A stretch of DNA of 64,000 bases from Symsagittifera roscoffensis (taxonomy: Eukaryota > Xenacoelomorpha > Acoela > Convolutidae), in the NCBI RefSeq assembly GCF_963678635.1, contig NC_087062.1, positions 48,287,283 through 48,351,282 of the forward strand. The letters are read 5' to 3'. Each line of letters starts with the position of its first letter. Position 1 is the stretch's first letter. Of this stretch, positions 41,655-56,213 are shown in pieces. The translations under genes were made by a program, and so were the position numbers. A model generated the notes under the pieces. That model searched no databases, was not told where the DNA came from, and saw only the letters and a list, made by a program, of their open reading frames with translations.

Positions 41655-44600
41655 TATCAGAAAGAGAAAGTGGTAAAAATATCGTTCTCAAAAGCTTGCT
41701 GCAAAAATCATCTCAAATCCAAAGGGTACATTCGCCAATTTAGTTGATCAATTGTTTTTTCGTGACTAGTTTATTGTTTCCGCTGACAAGCCCTTAAGTT
41801 TTTGCTTTTAAATTCCAGATTGCTTGATAGTAATTTCAACATATAATAAATATAAGATAGTACTTCTAACTACTAGATAGTAGTTCTTTTATGATATTTG
41901 CTCATTTGAATTCCACAAAAAAGAGCTACAACATTGTACCGCTCAAAATTGCGTCAATGAATTTGCGGAATCCGCAACAATATTTGCGAAAACCGGAACA
42001 GTTTGAGGAATCCTCAAAAATATCACGAAATGTGAGTTTGAAAAGTGAGGCAACTTCAATCTCAACTCCTACCAACTGAAAAAATTGAGGAAAATAAATT
42101 TATCGGTCTCAATTCTTTGCAAACACACACTATGGGACCTCTCCCAAAAAAAACAATTGGGTTCACTCTCGTATCATCTCAATTAATGGTGATTTGAAAT
42201 CACAGTAATCCAATTTTTTTTTCGGCGATATATGCTTTCAAATGATATCAAAAACTTGCAGTAAAATTTATCTCAAATACTAAAAGCTTATCCGCCGAAC
42301 TAGTTAACAAAATTATTTACGTGAAATTTTTCGTGGATTCCGCAGACAACGGTTAAGTCCTTGCTTTTAAATTCCTGATTACTAGATAGTTTTTCTAACT
42401 ATACTAATTCTAAGATAGTACTTCGAACCGCTACATAGTAATTCTTTGATCTTAGTTCCTGATTTGGGTTACACAAAAAAACCTACAACACTGTTCCACT
42501 CAAAATTGCTCCGGTGACTCTTCGATACTCGCAAATTTTTTTGCGGAGCTCGGAACAGCTTGCGGAAACGACAAACAAATTTTGAAGTATATGTTTGAAA
42601 AATGAGCTGTCGCGTAATCCTCAACTGTAAGCTGATCTCCCAAAACGAAAGAGGATTCAGCAAACTATAGGTGGAATCTCCATTTTATTTGCGGGTTCTA
42701 CCTACATAAAAGGAGTGCTCTAAACTTAACCTTTAGTTCACCATGTGACCACTAGCAACTTGAAACTCATTTAGTGCTTACAGTTGAGCTACACTAAAAG
42801 GTTCAACCTAAACTACTGCTAATTTACCCGTAACCTCGATCGCAACACCTGCCCCCAATTTTCCCCTATTTTCATTACAACTTCTCCCAATTTACCCACA
42901 ACTTCGACCAATTCTTGCCAACTAAAAAAATTGAAGTAAGCTAATGCATTATTCAATCTCAATTTCTCTACACCGCTCAATGAGAGAACTCACCTCCAAT
43001 AAAACTCTTAACCCAAAAAACTATTTGACTTTACTCTCATTCCATCTCATTTCCATTACTGATGATTTGAAATCCCAATCATTTTTCTTGTGATCTGTGG
43101 TTTTAAATGAACTCAACATTTTGTTTGAAAATTTATCTCAATTATTAAGGGTAAATCCGCCGATTTAATTAACGATTAGTTTGTTCATGAGTTGTTCGTG
43201 GATTCCGCTTACAATCGCTAAAATCTTGCTTTTAAATTCCAGACTGGTAGATAGTAATGCTAATTATTGTAATTCTGAGATAGTACTTCTAAATGGTAGA
43301 TAATATTTTTTTTGACATTTTTTGCTAATCTGAGTTTCACAAACAATTGCTACAGTTCTGAACTGCTCCGGTAAGTTTGCGAAATCCACCGGAAAATCAT
43401 GATTTGCTGGTTTGAAAAATGAGACAGTTTTCATCTCAAATTTTGCAAACTGAAAAACTGAAGAGAACTAATTCATCGTTCTCATTTCCTCTCAACTTCT
43501 CACTATGGGATTTCTCCCCCAAAAAACTGTTGCCCCAACAAATTATTCGAATTCACTCTCATCTCATCTCATGTCATCTCACTTTATCTCCATTAGATGA
43601 TTTGAATTTTTGTGATCCAACACTACTGATGATTTGAAATCAATTTAACGCTATATAACTTTTCGGTAAACAATGTTTTCAATTAATTGCAAAAACTTGC
43701 AAGAAAACTCATCTCAAATACTCTGGTTATTTTAGTTTCTGAATTATTTGTTAAGGAAATAGTTCGTGTTTTCCGCTGACAATGGTTAATTCCTTGCTAA
43801 AGCTTTTTTTTGCAATATCTCGGTTAGTTCAGTTTCATTTAAAAAATAGTAGAATTCACCTAAAATTTAGTAATCTGTTTACAATTGGGGATTCCACTTA
43901 AAAGTTTTGCCGATTACACTTAGACTTGCTGAATTTTTTTACATTTTGCGAATTTGGCTCACAGCTGTTGATTCCAGAACAACTAGCTATGTTCGCTGGT
44001 TGCGGTATCCGCTACAAAACAATTGTGCTGACAAAATTACGTTTCAGGTAATTGTGCGCAAATTCAGAAAATTGTTGTAGGTGGAATACTCTTACTTTTT
44101 GGAACTTGTTTCAAGACCTGTCTCTGAAATTGACAGACGTACAGACACAAACATTTGCGGCCATTTAGTAATGTGTTTAATAGCACAAAGATGGCTCATT
44201 TCATCGATTTTTCAAATAGTAATTTTATTATTTTTGTTCCATTTCTAAATGTGTGATTGAATTTTATGTTTGAGGGTGTGTTTGCTCTGATGCATCTGCT
44301 TAAATACGCACCAAAAATACTCAAATTGGCAAAAACTAAAAAGAAGAGGCCCATTAGAATGTTGAGTACAGAGTAGTGTAGTGTCTGAATTTATTTCATT
44401 TTTGTACTTCATTCAGAACTTCAATTTTTATATTTCCATATTGATAAACGTTGTTTTTTGCTATCAGAAAGAGAAAGTGGTAAAAAAAACGTTCTCAAAA
44501 GCTTGCTGCAAAAATCATCTCAAATCCTAAGGGTACATCCGCCAATTTAGTTGATCAATTGTTTGTTCGTGACTGGTTTATTGTTTCCGCTGACAAGCCC

Positions 44601-47600
44601 TTAAGTTTTTGCTTTTAAATTCCAGATTGCTTGATAGTAATTTCAACATATAATAAATATAAGATAGTACTTCTAACTACTAGATAGTAGTTCTTTTATG
44701 ATATTTGCTCATTTGAATTCCACAAAAAAGAGCTACAACATTGTACCGCTCAAAATTGCGCCAATGAATTTGCGGAATCCGCAACAATATTTGCGAAAAC
44801 CGGAACAGTTTGCGGAATCCTCAAAAATATCACGAAATGTGAGTTCGAAAAGTGAGGCAACTTCAATCTCAACTCCTGCCAACTGAAAAAATTGAAGAAA
44901 ATAAATTTATCGGTCTCAATTCTTTGCAAACACACACTATGGGGCCTCTCCCAAAAAAACCAATTGGGTTCACTCTCGTATCATCTCAATTAATGGTGAT
45001 TTGAAATCACAGTAATCCAATTTTTTTTTCGGCGATATATGCTTTCAAATGATATCAAAAACTTGCAGTAAAATTTATCTCAAATACTAAAAGCTTATCC
45101 GCCGAACTAGTTAACAAAATTATTTTCGGGAAATTTTTCGTGGATTCCGCTGACAACGGTTAAGTCCTTGCTTTTAAATTCCAGATTACTAGATAGTTTT
45201 TCTAACTATACTAATTCTAAGATAGTACTTCGAACCGCTACATAGTAATTCTTTGATCTTAGTTCCTGATTTGGATTACACAAAAAAACCTACAACACTG
45301 TTCCACTCAAAATTGCTCCGATGACTTTTCGATACTCGCAAATTTTTTTGCGGAACTCGGAACAGTTTGCGGAAACCACAAACAAATTTTGAAGTATATT
45401 ATTGAAAAATGAGCTGTCGCGTAATCCTCAACTGTAAGCTGATCTCCCAAAACGAAAGAGGATTCAGCAAACTATTGGTGGAATCTCCATTTTATTTGCG
45501 GGTTCTACCTACATAAAAGGAGTGCTCTAAACTTAACCTTTAGTTCACCATGTGACCACTAGCAACTTGAATCTCATTTAGTGCTTACAGTTGAGCTACA
45601 CTAAAATGTTCAACCTAAACTACTGTTAATTTACCCGTAACCTCGATCGCAACACCTGCCCCCAATTTTCCCCTATTTTCATTACAACTTCTCCCAATTT
45701 ACCCACAACTTCGACCAATTCATGCCAACTAAAAAAATTCAAGTAAGCTAATGCATTATTCAATCTCAATTTCTCTACACCGCTCAATGAGAGAACTCAC
45801 CTCCAATAAAACTCTTAACCCAAAAAACTATTTGACTTTACTCTCATTCCATCTCATTTCCATTACTGATGATTTGAAATCCCAATCATTTTTCTTGTGA
45901 TCTGTGGTTTTAAATGAACTCAACATTTTGTTTGAAAATTTATCTCAATTATTAAGGGTAAATCCGCCGATATAATTAACGATTAGTTTGTTCATGAGTT
46001 GTTCGTGGATTCCGCTTACAATCGCTAAGTCCTTGCTTTTAAATTCCAGACTGGTAGATAGTAATGCTAATTATTGTAATTCTAAGATAGTACTTCTAAA
46101 TGGTAGATAATAATTTTTTTGACATTTTTTGCTAATCTGAGTTTCACAAACAATTGCTACAGTTCTGTACCGCTCAAAACTGCTCCGGTAAGTTTGCGGA
46201 ATCCACCGGAAAATCATGATTTGCTGGTTTGAAAAATGAGATAGTTTTCATCTCAAATTTTGCCAACTGAAAAACTGAAGAGAACTAATTCATCGTTCTC
46301 ATTTCCTCTCAACTTCTCACTATGGGTTTTCTCCCCCAAAAAACAGTTGCCCCAATAAATTATTCGAATTCACTCTCATCTCATCTCATGTCATCTCATT
46401 TTATCTCCATTAGATGATTTGAATTTTTGTGATCCAACACTACTGATGATTTGAAATCAATTTAACGCTATATAATTTTTCGGTAAACAATGTTTTCAAT
46501 TAATTGCAAAAACTTGCTAGAAAATTCATCTCAAATACTCTGGTTGTTTTAGTTTCTGAATTATTTGTTAAGGGAATAGTTCGTGTTTTCTGCTGACAAT
46601 GGTTAATTCCTTGCTTAAGCTTTTTTTTTGCAATATCTCGGTTAGTTCAGTTTCATTTAAAAAATAGTAGAATTCACCTAAAATTTAGTAATCTGTTTAC
46701 AATTGGGGATTCCACTTAAAAGTTTTTGCGGATTACACTTAGACTTGCTGAATTTTTTTACATTTCGCGAATTTGGCTCACAGCTGTTGATTCCAGAACA
46801 ACTAGCTATGTTCGCTGGTTGCGGTATCCGCTACAAAACAATTGTGCTGACAAAATTACGTTTCAGATAATTGTGCGCAAATTCAGAAAATTGTTGTAAG
46901 TGGAATACTCTTACTTTTTGGAACTTGTTTCAAAACCTGTCTCTGAAATTCACAGACGTACAGACACAAAAATTTGCGGCTTTTTAGTAATCTGTTTAAT
47001 AGCACAAAGATGGCTCATTTCATCGATTTTTCAAATGGTAATTTTATTATTTTTGTTCCATTTCTAAATGTGTGATTGATTTTTTTGTTTGAGGGTGTGT
47101 TTGCTCTGATGCATCTGCTTAAATACGCACCAAAAATACTCAAATTGGCAAAAACGAAAAAGAAGAGGCCCATTAGAATGTTGAGTATAGAAAAGCGTGA
47201 TGTCTGAAATTATATCATTTTTGTACTTCTTTCACAACTTCAATTTTTATATTTCCATATTGAAAAACGTTTTTTTTTGCTATAAGAAAGAGAAAGTGGT
47301 AAAAAACGTTCTCAAAAGCTTGCTGCAAAAATCATCTCAAATCCTAAGGGTACATCCGCCATTTTAGTTGATCAATTGTTTGTTCGTGACTGGTTTTTTG
47401 TTTCCGCTGACAAGCCCTTAAATTTTTGCTTTTAAATTCGAGATTGCTTGATAGTAATTTCAACATTTAATAAATATAAGAAAGTACTTCTAACTACTAG
47501 ATAGTAGTTCTTTTATGTTATTTGCTCATTTGAATTCCACAAAAAGGAGCTACAACACTGTACCGCTCAAAATTGCTCCAATCAGTTTGCGGAATCCGCA

Positions 47601-49420
47601 ACAATATTTGCGAAAACCGGAACAGTTTGCGGAATCCTCAAAAGTATCATGATATGTGAGTTTGAAAAGTGAGGCAACTTCAATCTCAACTCCTGCCAAC
47701 TGAAAAAAATGAAGAAAATTAATTTATCGGTCTCAATTCTTTGCAAACACACACTATGGGGCCTCTCCCAAAAAACCAATTGGGTTCACTCTCGTATCGT
47801 CTCAATTAATGGTGATTTGAAATCACAGTAATCCATTTTTTTTCGGCGATCTATGCTTTCAAATGATATCAAAAACTTGCAGTAAAATTTATCTCAAATA
47901 CTAAAAGCTTATCCGCCGAATTAGTTAACAAAAATATTTTCGTGAAATTGTTCGTGGATTCCGCTGACAACGGTTAAGTCCTTGCTTTTAAATTCCAGAT
48001 TGCTAGATAGTATTTCTAACTATACTAATTCTAAGATAGTACTTCGAACTGCTACATAGTAATTCTTTGACCTTAGTTGCTGATTTGGGATACACAAAAA
48101 ACCTACAACACTGTTCCACTCAAAATTGCTCCGGTGACTCTTCGATACTCGCAAACTTTTTTGCGGAGCTCGGAACAGCTTGCGGAAACCAAAAACAAAT
48201 TTTGAAGTATATGTTTGAAAAATGAGCTGTCGCGTAATCCTCAACTGTAAGCTGATCCCCCAAAACGAAAGAGGATTCAGCAACTATAGGCGGAATCTGC
48301 ATTTTATTTGCGGATTCTACCTACATAAAAGGAGTGCTCTAAACTTAACCTTTAGTTCACCATGTGACCACTAGCAACTTGAATCTCATTTACTGCTAAA
48401 AGTTGAGCTACACTCAAATGTTCAACCTAAACTACTGCTAATTTACCCGTAACCTCGATCGCAACACCTGCCCCCAATTTGCCCCTATTTTCATTACAAT
48501 TTCTCCCAATTTACCCACAACTTCGACCAATTCTTGCCAACTGAAAAAATTGAAGTAAGCTAATGCATTATTCGATCTCAATTCCTCTACACCGCTCAAT
48601 GAGAGAACTCACCTCCAATAAAACTCTTTACCCAAAAAACTATTTGACTTTACTCTCATTCCATCTCATTTCCATTACTGATGATTTGAAATCCTAATCA
48701 TTTTTCTTGTGATCTGTGGTTTTAAATGAACTCAACATTTTGATTGAAAATTTATCTCAATTATTAAGGGTACATCCGCCGATTTAATTAACGATTAGTT
48801 TGTTCATGAGTTGTTCGTGGATTCCGCTGACAACGGTTAAGTCCTTGCTTTTAAATTCCAGATTGCTAGATAGTATTTCTAACTATACTAATTCTAAGAT
48901 AGTACTTCTAAATGGTAGATAATATTTTTTTTGGACATTTTTTGCTAATCTGAGTTTCACACACAATTGCTATAGTTCTGTACCGCTCAAAACTGCTCCG
49001 GTAAGTTTGCGGAATCCACCGGAAAATCATTAATTGCTGGTTTGCAAAATGAGACAGTTTTCATCTTAAATTTTGCCAACTGAAAAACTGAAGAGAACTA
49101 GTTCATCGTTCTCATTTCCTCTCAACTTCTCACTATGGGGTTTCTCCCCCAAAAAACTGTTGCCCCAATAAATTATTCGAATTCACTCTCATCTCATCTC
49201 ATGTCATCTCATTTTATCTCCATTAGATGATATGAATTTTTGTGATGCAACACTACTGATGATTTGAAATCAATTTAACGCTCTATAATTTTTCGGTAAA
49301 CAATGTTTTCAATTAATTGCAAAAGCTTGCAAGAAAATTCATCTCAAATACTCTGGTTACTTTAGTTTCTGAATTATTTGTGAAGGGATTAGTTCGTGTA
49401 TTCGGCTGACAATGGTTAAC
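41655..49420. repeat. Tandem U array, two full units and one partial
   Basis: Units start at 41655, 44457 and 47273 with GCTATCAGAAAGAGAAAGTGG or a close variant (periods 2802 and 2816 bp). The third unit stops at about 49420. Units differ by only a few percent. TTGCGGAATCCGCAA occurs at the same offset in each (41963, 44770, 47587). Short ORFs repeat with the unit but drift in sequence and look accidental. Confidence 0.9.
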
Positions 49421-50967
49421 TACTTGCATTTAAAATCTGCATTGCCAGATAGTCATTGAAAATTTAGCTTTTAACTGCTTTTTTGCAACAACTCGTTCAA
49501 ATCAGTTCAATTTAAGAAAAACTAGAACCCACTCACAATATGAGGAATTGCGGATTCCTCTTAGAGTTGCTCAGTCCTTTTAAAATTTCCGGAATCCGCC
49601 ACCAGTTGCAGAATCTAGAAGAGCTATCAATGTTCGCTGGTTGCGGAATCCGCGACAAAACAAATGTGACGACAAAATTTACGTTATCGATAATTGTACG
49701 CGAACTCCAGGGAAAAGTTGTTAATGGAATACACTTACGTTCTTAAACTTCTTTAAGGACTTGTCTACGGGTTCCATAGACCTAGAGAAATCAAAATAAG
49801 CCTGTCTCCGGGGCAGAGTATGGCCTCCTAATGTTCTTTTATAAGCACTAAGATGGCTAATTTTATCGATAAAAATAGCTTTAATTGAAATAATACTTTT
49901 ATGGTTGCGTTACTAAATGTGCAACTTGATTTTTTGATATTTGAGGGTTGAAATAATGCATCTGCCTAAATACAATGGCTTACTTAAATAATGCACCTTC
50001 CTGATTACAGTTGGTTTTTTTCTCGATATCATGAAATTTTGTTGGTCGGAAGATATACTGTTTTTTGTTATTATAGCAACTCTTACTTTCTTTTTGGACA
50101 TGTTTTCTTTTTTTTATTTTCTTTTTTTTCTTGTTTTTTTTCTGTTCATTCTTTTCGATTTATTTCTATATTGGCTCAGTCAGCTAATTATGTGTCAATT
50201 GAAAAAGAATTCAACCTTTTTACTTAAAATTTTAATTGTTATCATGAAGGTGCTGGGGTGTAAGAGTCCTGAAGCTTTTAAGCCACATTTTTGATTAGCC
50301 AATTTTTTCTGTTTTTTATTTCGTTATCGGCTGATCGGTCTTCTTTCAGTAAAAAAGCCTTTTTAGTAGTTTTTTTTTTCAAAATTTTTTAAGGTATCGG
50401 TCTCATTTTTTATTTGCTATGTTGTATTTTTGTGCTTGCGTTATATCGGTTTTGCATCTGTGTCAACATTTTAAACTGCGCATTGCTAGATAGTAATTTT
50501 CACTTTGAAAATTACTGGTTTGACAAAAGAACTCGTTTAGTTTAATTTAATTTTAAAAATATTAGAATCCACCTACAATTTGAGGGATCCGCTAACAAAC
50601 TTTGCGGATTCCTCTTAGACTAGATTGGTTATTTCCTTGCTTTAGCTTGAAATTGATTGTTTTTGTCCGCAAGAACTCGTTTAGTTCAGTTTCATTTAAA
50701 AAATGGTAGAATCCAATTACAATTTGATGAATCTGCCGACAAAATTTACGTTACAGGTATTTGTACGCGAGTTCCAGGGAAGTTGTTTTTAAAGAAAAAC
50801 ACTTACATTTTGAAGTTATTTAATAGCTTGAGTCTGGATTCCAGAGACCTTCACACACTATAATACGCGCCTATTCAGTACACAGTATGGACTCGTAGTG
50901 TGACTTTAAAGACACTAGAATTGCTGATTTTATCGGTAAAATTTATTTTAATTGTAGTTTTTTTGTT
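49421..50967. repeat. Diverged V/U-related spacer
   Basis: More diverged family members between the U array and the second V block, with pieces similar to 33853-34160 (at about 50250-50480) and to V tails. No gene. Confidence 0.55.
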
Positions 50968-53900
50968 TTGTTCCATGACTACACGTGCGATTGGATTTTT
51001 TTTTCGAGGGATTGCTTACACTAATGTGTCTGCTTAAGTACGATGATCTACTTGAATAATGTATCTGCTTGAATACAATTAAACTCTTTTTCTTGCTATC
51101 ATAAAATTTTACTGCTCGGAAGACTTTCTGTTTTGGTTAATTTACAAACTCTGACTTTCGATAAGAACATGTTTCATTCTTATTTGTCTTTTCTTTTTTT
51201 TATGTTCATTATATTCTTTTTTATATTGGCTCAGTCACCTAATTTTTTGTCAATTGAAAGAGAAGTAAAACTTTTTACTTAAGGTTTTTGTATATCAGGT
51301 TGTGGTGGGGTGTAAGGGTTCTGAAAAAAAAAAATAAATCTAACCGCAAGTTTTTCCCCTTTTTTGTTATCGGCTGAATGGTCCACTATCAATTTTTTTA
51401 ATGGTAATTTTTTATATTTTTTCAAAGATGTCGTCTCAATTTCTAATAGCCAGTTTGTATTTCTATGCTTGAGTTATATCGGCTTTGCATCTGTGTCTTT
51501 ATTTTAAACTCCCCCTTGCTAGATCATAATTCGAACTTTAACTTTAATTTATTTTTGCAAGAACTCGCTTGGGTAAAAAAAATGGAAGAATACGCTGACA
51601 ATTGATGAATCTGCTCATAATTACGAATTCCGCTTAAACTTTTGCAGATTCGACATAGACTCACTGATTTCTTTTAAATTTTCTGGAATTGGCTGCCAGT
51701 TGCAAAACCCAGAAAAGCTAGCAATATTTGCTGGCTTCCGAATCCGCGACAAAACAATTTTGCCGACAAAATTTATCTTACAGTTATTTGTACGCAATTT
51801 CCAGGAATATTTTTTTAGCGGAAAACAATTGCATTTTGGAACTTATCCAACGATTTGATTCTTGATTCCACAGAACTTCACACACTAAAATATGTACCTA
51901 TCCAGTACACAGTATGGACTCGTAATGTGCCTTTAGTAGCGCTAGGATGGCTAATTTTATGAACCATTTTTAGTTTAATTGTAATTTTACTCTTGTCGTT
52001 TCATTACTAAACGTGCGAAATCCATTACTAAATTTTATTTCCGAGGTAAGGTTTGCACTAATGTATCTGCTTGGATACGATGATCTGCTTGATTAGTGTA
52101 TCTGCTTAAATACAATTTAAAGTTTTTTTCTTGATATCACAAAATTTGTTGCTGTTTTTGCTAATTTATCAACTCTCACTTTCGATAAGAGCATGTTTCA
52201 TTTTTTTGTCTTTTCTGTTTTTTTTTCTATGTTTTTTTTTCTGTTCATTGATGTTGAATTTTTAATTGGCTCAGTCACCTAATTTTGTGTAAACTGAAAA
52301 AGAAGTAAAACTTTCTACCAAAGGTTTTTGTATATCAGCGGTTGGTGGAGTGCAAGGTTTCTGAAAATTAATAGCTCAAATTTTTCTAATGGCATTTTCC
52401 CCACTATCTGCTGATTGGTCTACTATCAGTAAGAAGGCCGTTTTTAGTATTTTTTTTCAAATTTTCAAAGATGTCTGTCTGATTTTCTAATAGCCAGTTT
52501 GTATTTCTGTGCTTGTGTTGTAACTGCTTCGCATCTGTGTGAACATTCTATTGAAAAATAGCATAGCAGCCTTGACTTTTTCGGTGATTGTGCTAATGGA
52601 TTATAGTTACTTAATTAAGCGTGCTCTAAACTAAACTTTCAATTCATCGGGTGGCCAAAAGCGAGTGAAAATCTCATCTAAAACTCACACTCGAGCTAAA
52701 GTTTTTTTCGGTTTTTTATTTCGTTATCGGGCGACCGGTCTTCTTGCTGTGAAAAAGCCAATGTAGTAGCTTTTTTCAAACTTATAAAGATATCCGTCTC
52801 ATTTTCTGTTTGCCAGGTTGTATTTCTGTGCTTGTATTATATCGCCTTCGCATATGTGTCAGTATTTTGATCTCTACATTGCTAGATAGTAATTCTAACT
52901 CTAAATTTTAATTGTTTTTTTTTGCAAGATTTTTAGTTTAGTTTAATTTGAAAAAAACTAGAATCCACTTATAATTTGAGGAAACCGGCAACAGCAACAG
53001 TTGCGAATTCTGCTAACAAATTTTGCGGATTCCTCTCACACTTTCTTGGTTAATTTTTTTCTTTTGGTTTCAATTGATTGTTTTTTTGTAAAAACTCGTT
53101 TGGTTGAGTTTGACTTAAAATAAATGGTAAAATCCACTGACAATTTGAGGAATTTGCTTACAATTGCGGATTCCGCTGAAAACTTTCTGGATTCCCTTCA
53201 GTTTTGCTGAGTCCTTTTACTTTTTCCGGAATCGAATACCAGTTGTGGAATCCAGAAAATCTAGTTATCTTTGCTGGCTTCGGAATCCGCGACAAAACAA
53301 AACTTCTGACAAAATTACGTTACAGTTCTTTGGACGCGATTTCCAGGGAAGTTTTCTGTGGAAAACATTTATATTTTAGAACTTGCCTTAGGTTTTGAGT
53401 CTGGATTCCAGAGACCTTCACACATTAAATATCCGCCTATAAGTACACAGTATGGACGCGTAATGGCCTTTTATCAGCACTAGAATGGCTGATTTTTTTG
53501 ATAAAGTTTAGATTAATTGTAATTTTACTCCTTTTGTTCCATTACTAAACGTGCGATTGGGTTTTCATTTTTGACGGAGTATTTGCACTAATGCTTCTGC
53601 TTAAATACGATGATCTGCTTTAAAAATGTTGGTAATTTAGGTTTTTTTCTTGATACTACAAAATTTTATTGCTCAGAAGACTTTCTATTTTTGTTAATTT
53701 ACCAACTCTGACTTTCGATAAGAACAGGTTTCTTTTTTGTTTGTTTTTTTTCTTTGTTTTTTTTCTGTTCGTTGTTTTCGATTTTTTTTAAAAATGACTC
53801 AGTCACCTAATTTTGTGACCTCTCTTCCAATAAAACCTTCTCCACAAGAAATAGTTTGACTTCACTCTCATCTCATCTCCATTACTGACGATGTAAAATC

Positions 53901-55600
53901 ACTCGAATCTGAAACAGATTTTTGGTGATCTGTGCTTTAAAAAGATCCGAAAAACTGGTGAGAAATTCATCTCAAATACTAGGGGTATACCTGCAGATTC
54001 AGTTAATCAATAAATTGTTCGAAAGTTTGTTCATGGATTCCGCTCACATTGTTAAGTCCTTGCTTTTGAATTCTACATTGGTAGATAGTAAATCTAACTG
54101 CTAGATACTAATTGTTTGACGTTTTTTTGCTGATTTGAGTTCCACAAAAAACAGCTACAACACTGTACCGCTCAAAATCGCTCCGGTGAGTTTGCGGAAT
54201 CCGCAACAATATTTGCGAAACCCGGAACAGTATGCGGAATCCATAAAAACATTTGCGCAACCCAGAACAGTTTGCGTAATGCCAATACAAATCATAAAAT
54301 GCACGTTAAAAGAATGAGCTGTTGCGGAATCTTCAACCCTAAGATGACTCACTAAAATTTAAGCGGATCACCAAAGCTGAAAGAGGATCCCGTATTTTGT
54401 TTGCTGACTCTAGTTACTTAAATAAGACTGCTCCAAATTATTTTTTTTGTTACTAGGTTAAATCTCATTTGGTGCTAACAGTTGAGCTAGGCTCACACAT
54501 TCAACCTCAATTCCTTCCAAATGCCCCTAGCTTCGATCGCATTTCCTTCCCCTAACTTGCCCGCATTTCCAATTTCAATTTACCAACAACTTCGATCTCA
54601 ATTCCTGGCAATGTAAAGAACTGAAGTAAACTAATGCGTCGATCTCAAATTATCTCAATCTCTCACTATGCGACCTCTGCCCCAAAAAAAACTGTTACCC
54701 CAATAATGTTTTCGAAACCACTTCAACTCATCTCATCTCAATTTGAACCATTGTGATGAACTATTACTGATGATTTGAAATCACTTAAGCGCCAAGTACA
54801 TTTTCGATTATCTGTGTTTTCAATTAATCGCAAAAACTTGCAGGGAAATTTATCTCAAACCCTCTGGGCCAACTTAGTTAGTTATTTTTTTGTTAGCAGG
54901 TTAGTTCGTGGATTTCGCTGACCTTGGTTAATTCCTTGCTTAAGCTTTTTTGCAATATCTCGTTTAGTTCAGTTTCATTTAAAAAATAGTAGAATCCACC
55001 TAAAATTTGGTTAGCTGTTTATAATTGGGGTTTTCACTTAAAAGTTCCGCGGATTCCACTTAGACTTGCTGAATCCTTTTACATTTTGCGAATTCGGCTC
55101 ACAGTTGTTGATTCCAGAACAACTAGCTATGTTCGCTGGTTGCGGTATCCGCTACAAAAACAATTGTGCTGACAAAATTACGTTTCAGGTAATTGTGCGC
55201 AAATTCTTAAAAATGTTGTAAGTGGAATACTCTTACTTTTTGGAACTTGTTTCAAGACTTGTCTCTGAAATTCACAGACGTACAGACAGCAAAATTTGCG
55301 ACTATTTAGTAATGTGTTTAATAGCACTAGGATGGCTGATTTCATCGATTTTTCAAATTATAATTTAATTATTATTGTTCCATTACTAAATGTGTGATAG
55401 AATTTTATGTCTGAGGGTGTGTTTGCTCTCGTGCATCTGCTTAAATACGCACCAAAAATACTCAAATTGGGCAAAAACGAAAAAGAAGAGGCCCACTAGA
55501 ATGTTGAGTATAGAATAGTGTGGTGTCTGAATTTATTTAAGTTTTGTACTTCATTCACAACTTCAATTTTTTAAATTTCCATATTGAATATCATTTTTTT
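50968..55600. repeat. Second copy of the V-W blocks
   Basis: V copy at 50968-53800 and W copy at 53801-55600, both collinear with 37402-41654 at an offset that drifts from about 13.57 to 13.8 kb through indels. Includes TTGCGGAATCCGCAA at 54192 and five short TTTGCGNAA-type subrepeats at 54190-54290. Confidence 0.85.
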
Positions 55601-56006
55601 CGCTATAAGAAAAAAAAATGGTTATAAAAAAACGTTTTTTGAAGTTTTGTTTTCTTTAAAACATCATTTATTTTTTTTTGATTTATAATAATGTGGTCGG
55701 AATTCACAGTATTACTGTGGTCGGAGTTTACTTTCACAGTAATGACCTTGTTTAGTTTTCATTTGTGTTTGATCAGTTCTGGCGAGAAAAGTTTGTTCAA
55801 GTAAGCTTTATAGGAGTAGTAAGACTTCTTAGCGAAACAACATATTTCAGATAAGAAAACTTGTTACACCTATCTTGAGCCAGCCTTTTTTGCAAATTTC
55901 AATTTTTCAAGCTTCCGAGTCAATTGATTCAATGAAGCGAAAAAAATGCATAAACATATGCAACGGCTCAATACATAAACGGCTATAGAAATGTTTCTTA
56001 TTTGAG

Positions 56007-56213
56007 GGATTCTGGATGAGGTCGGAGGAGGTAGCGGGAGCATGGACTATGTGGGTGTTCAGGACCTTGTAGAGCGAGTGAACAGACAATTGGCGGAGAG
56101 GGAAAAAGGAGTCGAAGAGCTGAGAGTGGGTGCGGGCGAGGGCACCAAGTGGCGACTGGATGAAGAAATGGAGTACATTATGTATCCCAACATGTACCAC
56201 AGCTTAAGATCAG
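56007..56213 (+). CDS. Possible exon of a host gene
   Basis: A GC-rich (over 50 percent) island in AT-rich DNA with an open plus-strand frame: DEVGGGSGSMDYVGVQDLVE, then RVNRQLAEREKGVEELRVGA, then KWRLDEEMEYIMYP, to LRSG. A TTATTTGAG sequence precedes it and CAG/GTTTGAA at 56211-56217 could be a donor site. Glu/Arg/Leu-rich, perhaps a short coiled coil. No other exon of such a gene is visible in the window and I do not recognise the protein. A long minus-strand frame covers the same bases but has less protein-like composition. Confidence 0.35.

Noticed and set aside
35820-49420. Repeated 60-90 codon ORFs in the U/V/W array (for example at 36073, 41891, 44698, 47582)
   Set aside because: They recur only because the repeat recurs. 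Frames shorten or shift between copies, both strands are open in places, and the composition follows the DNA.
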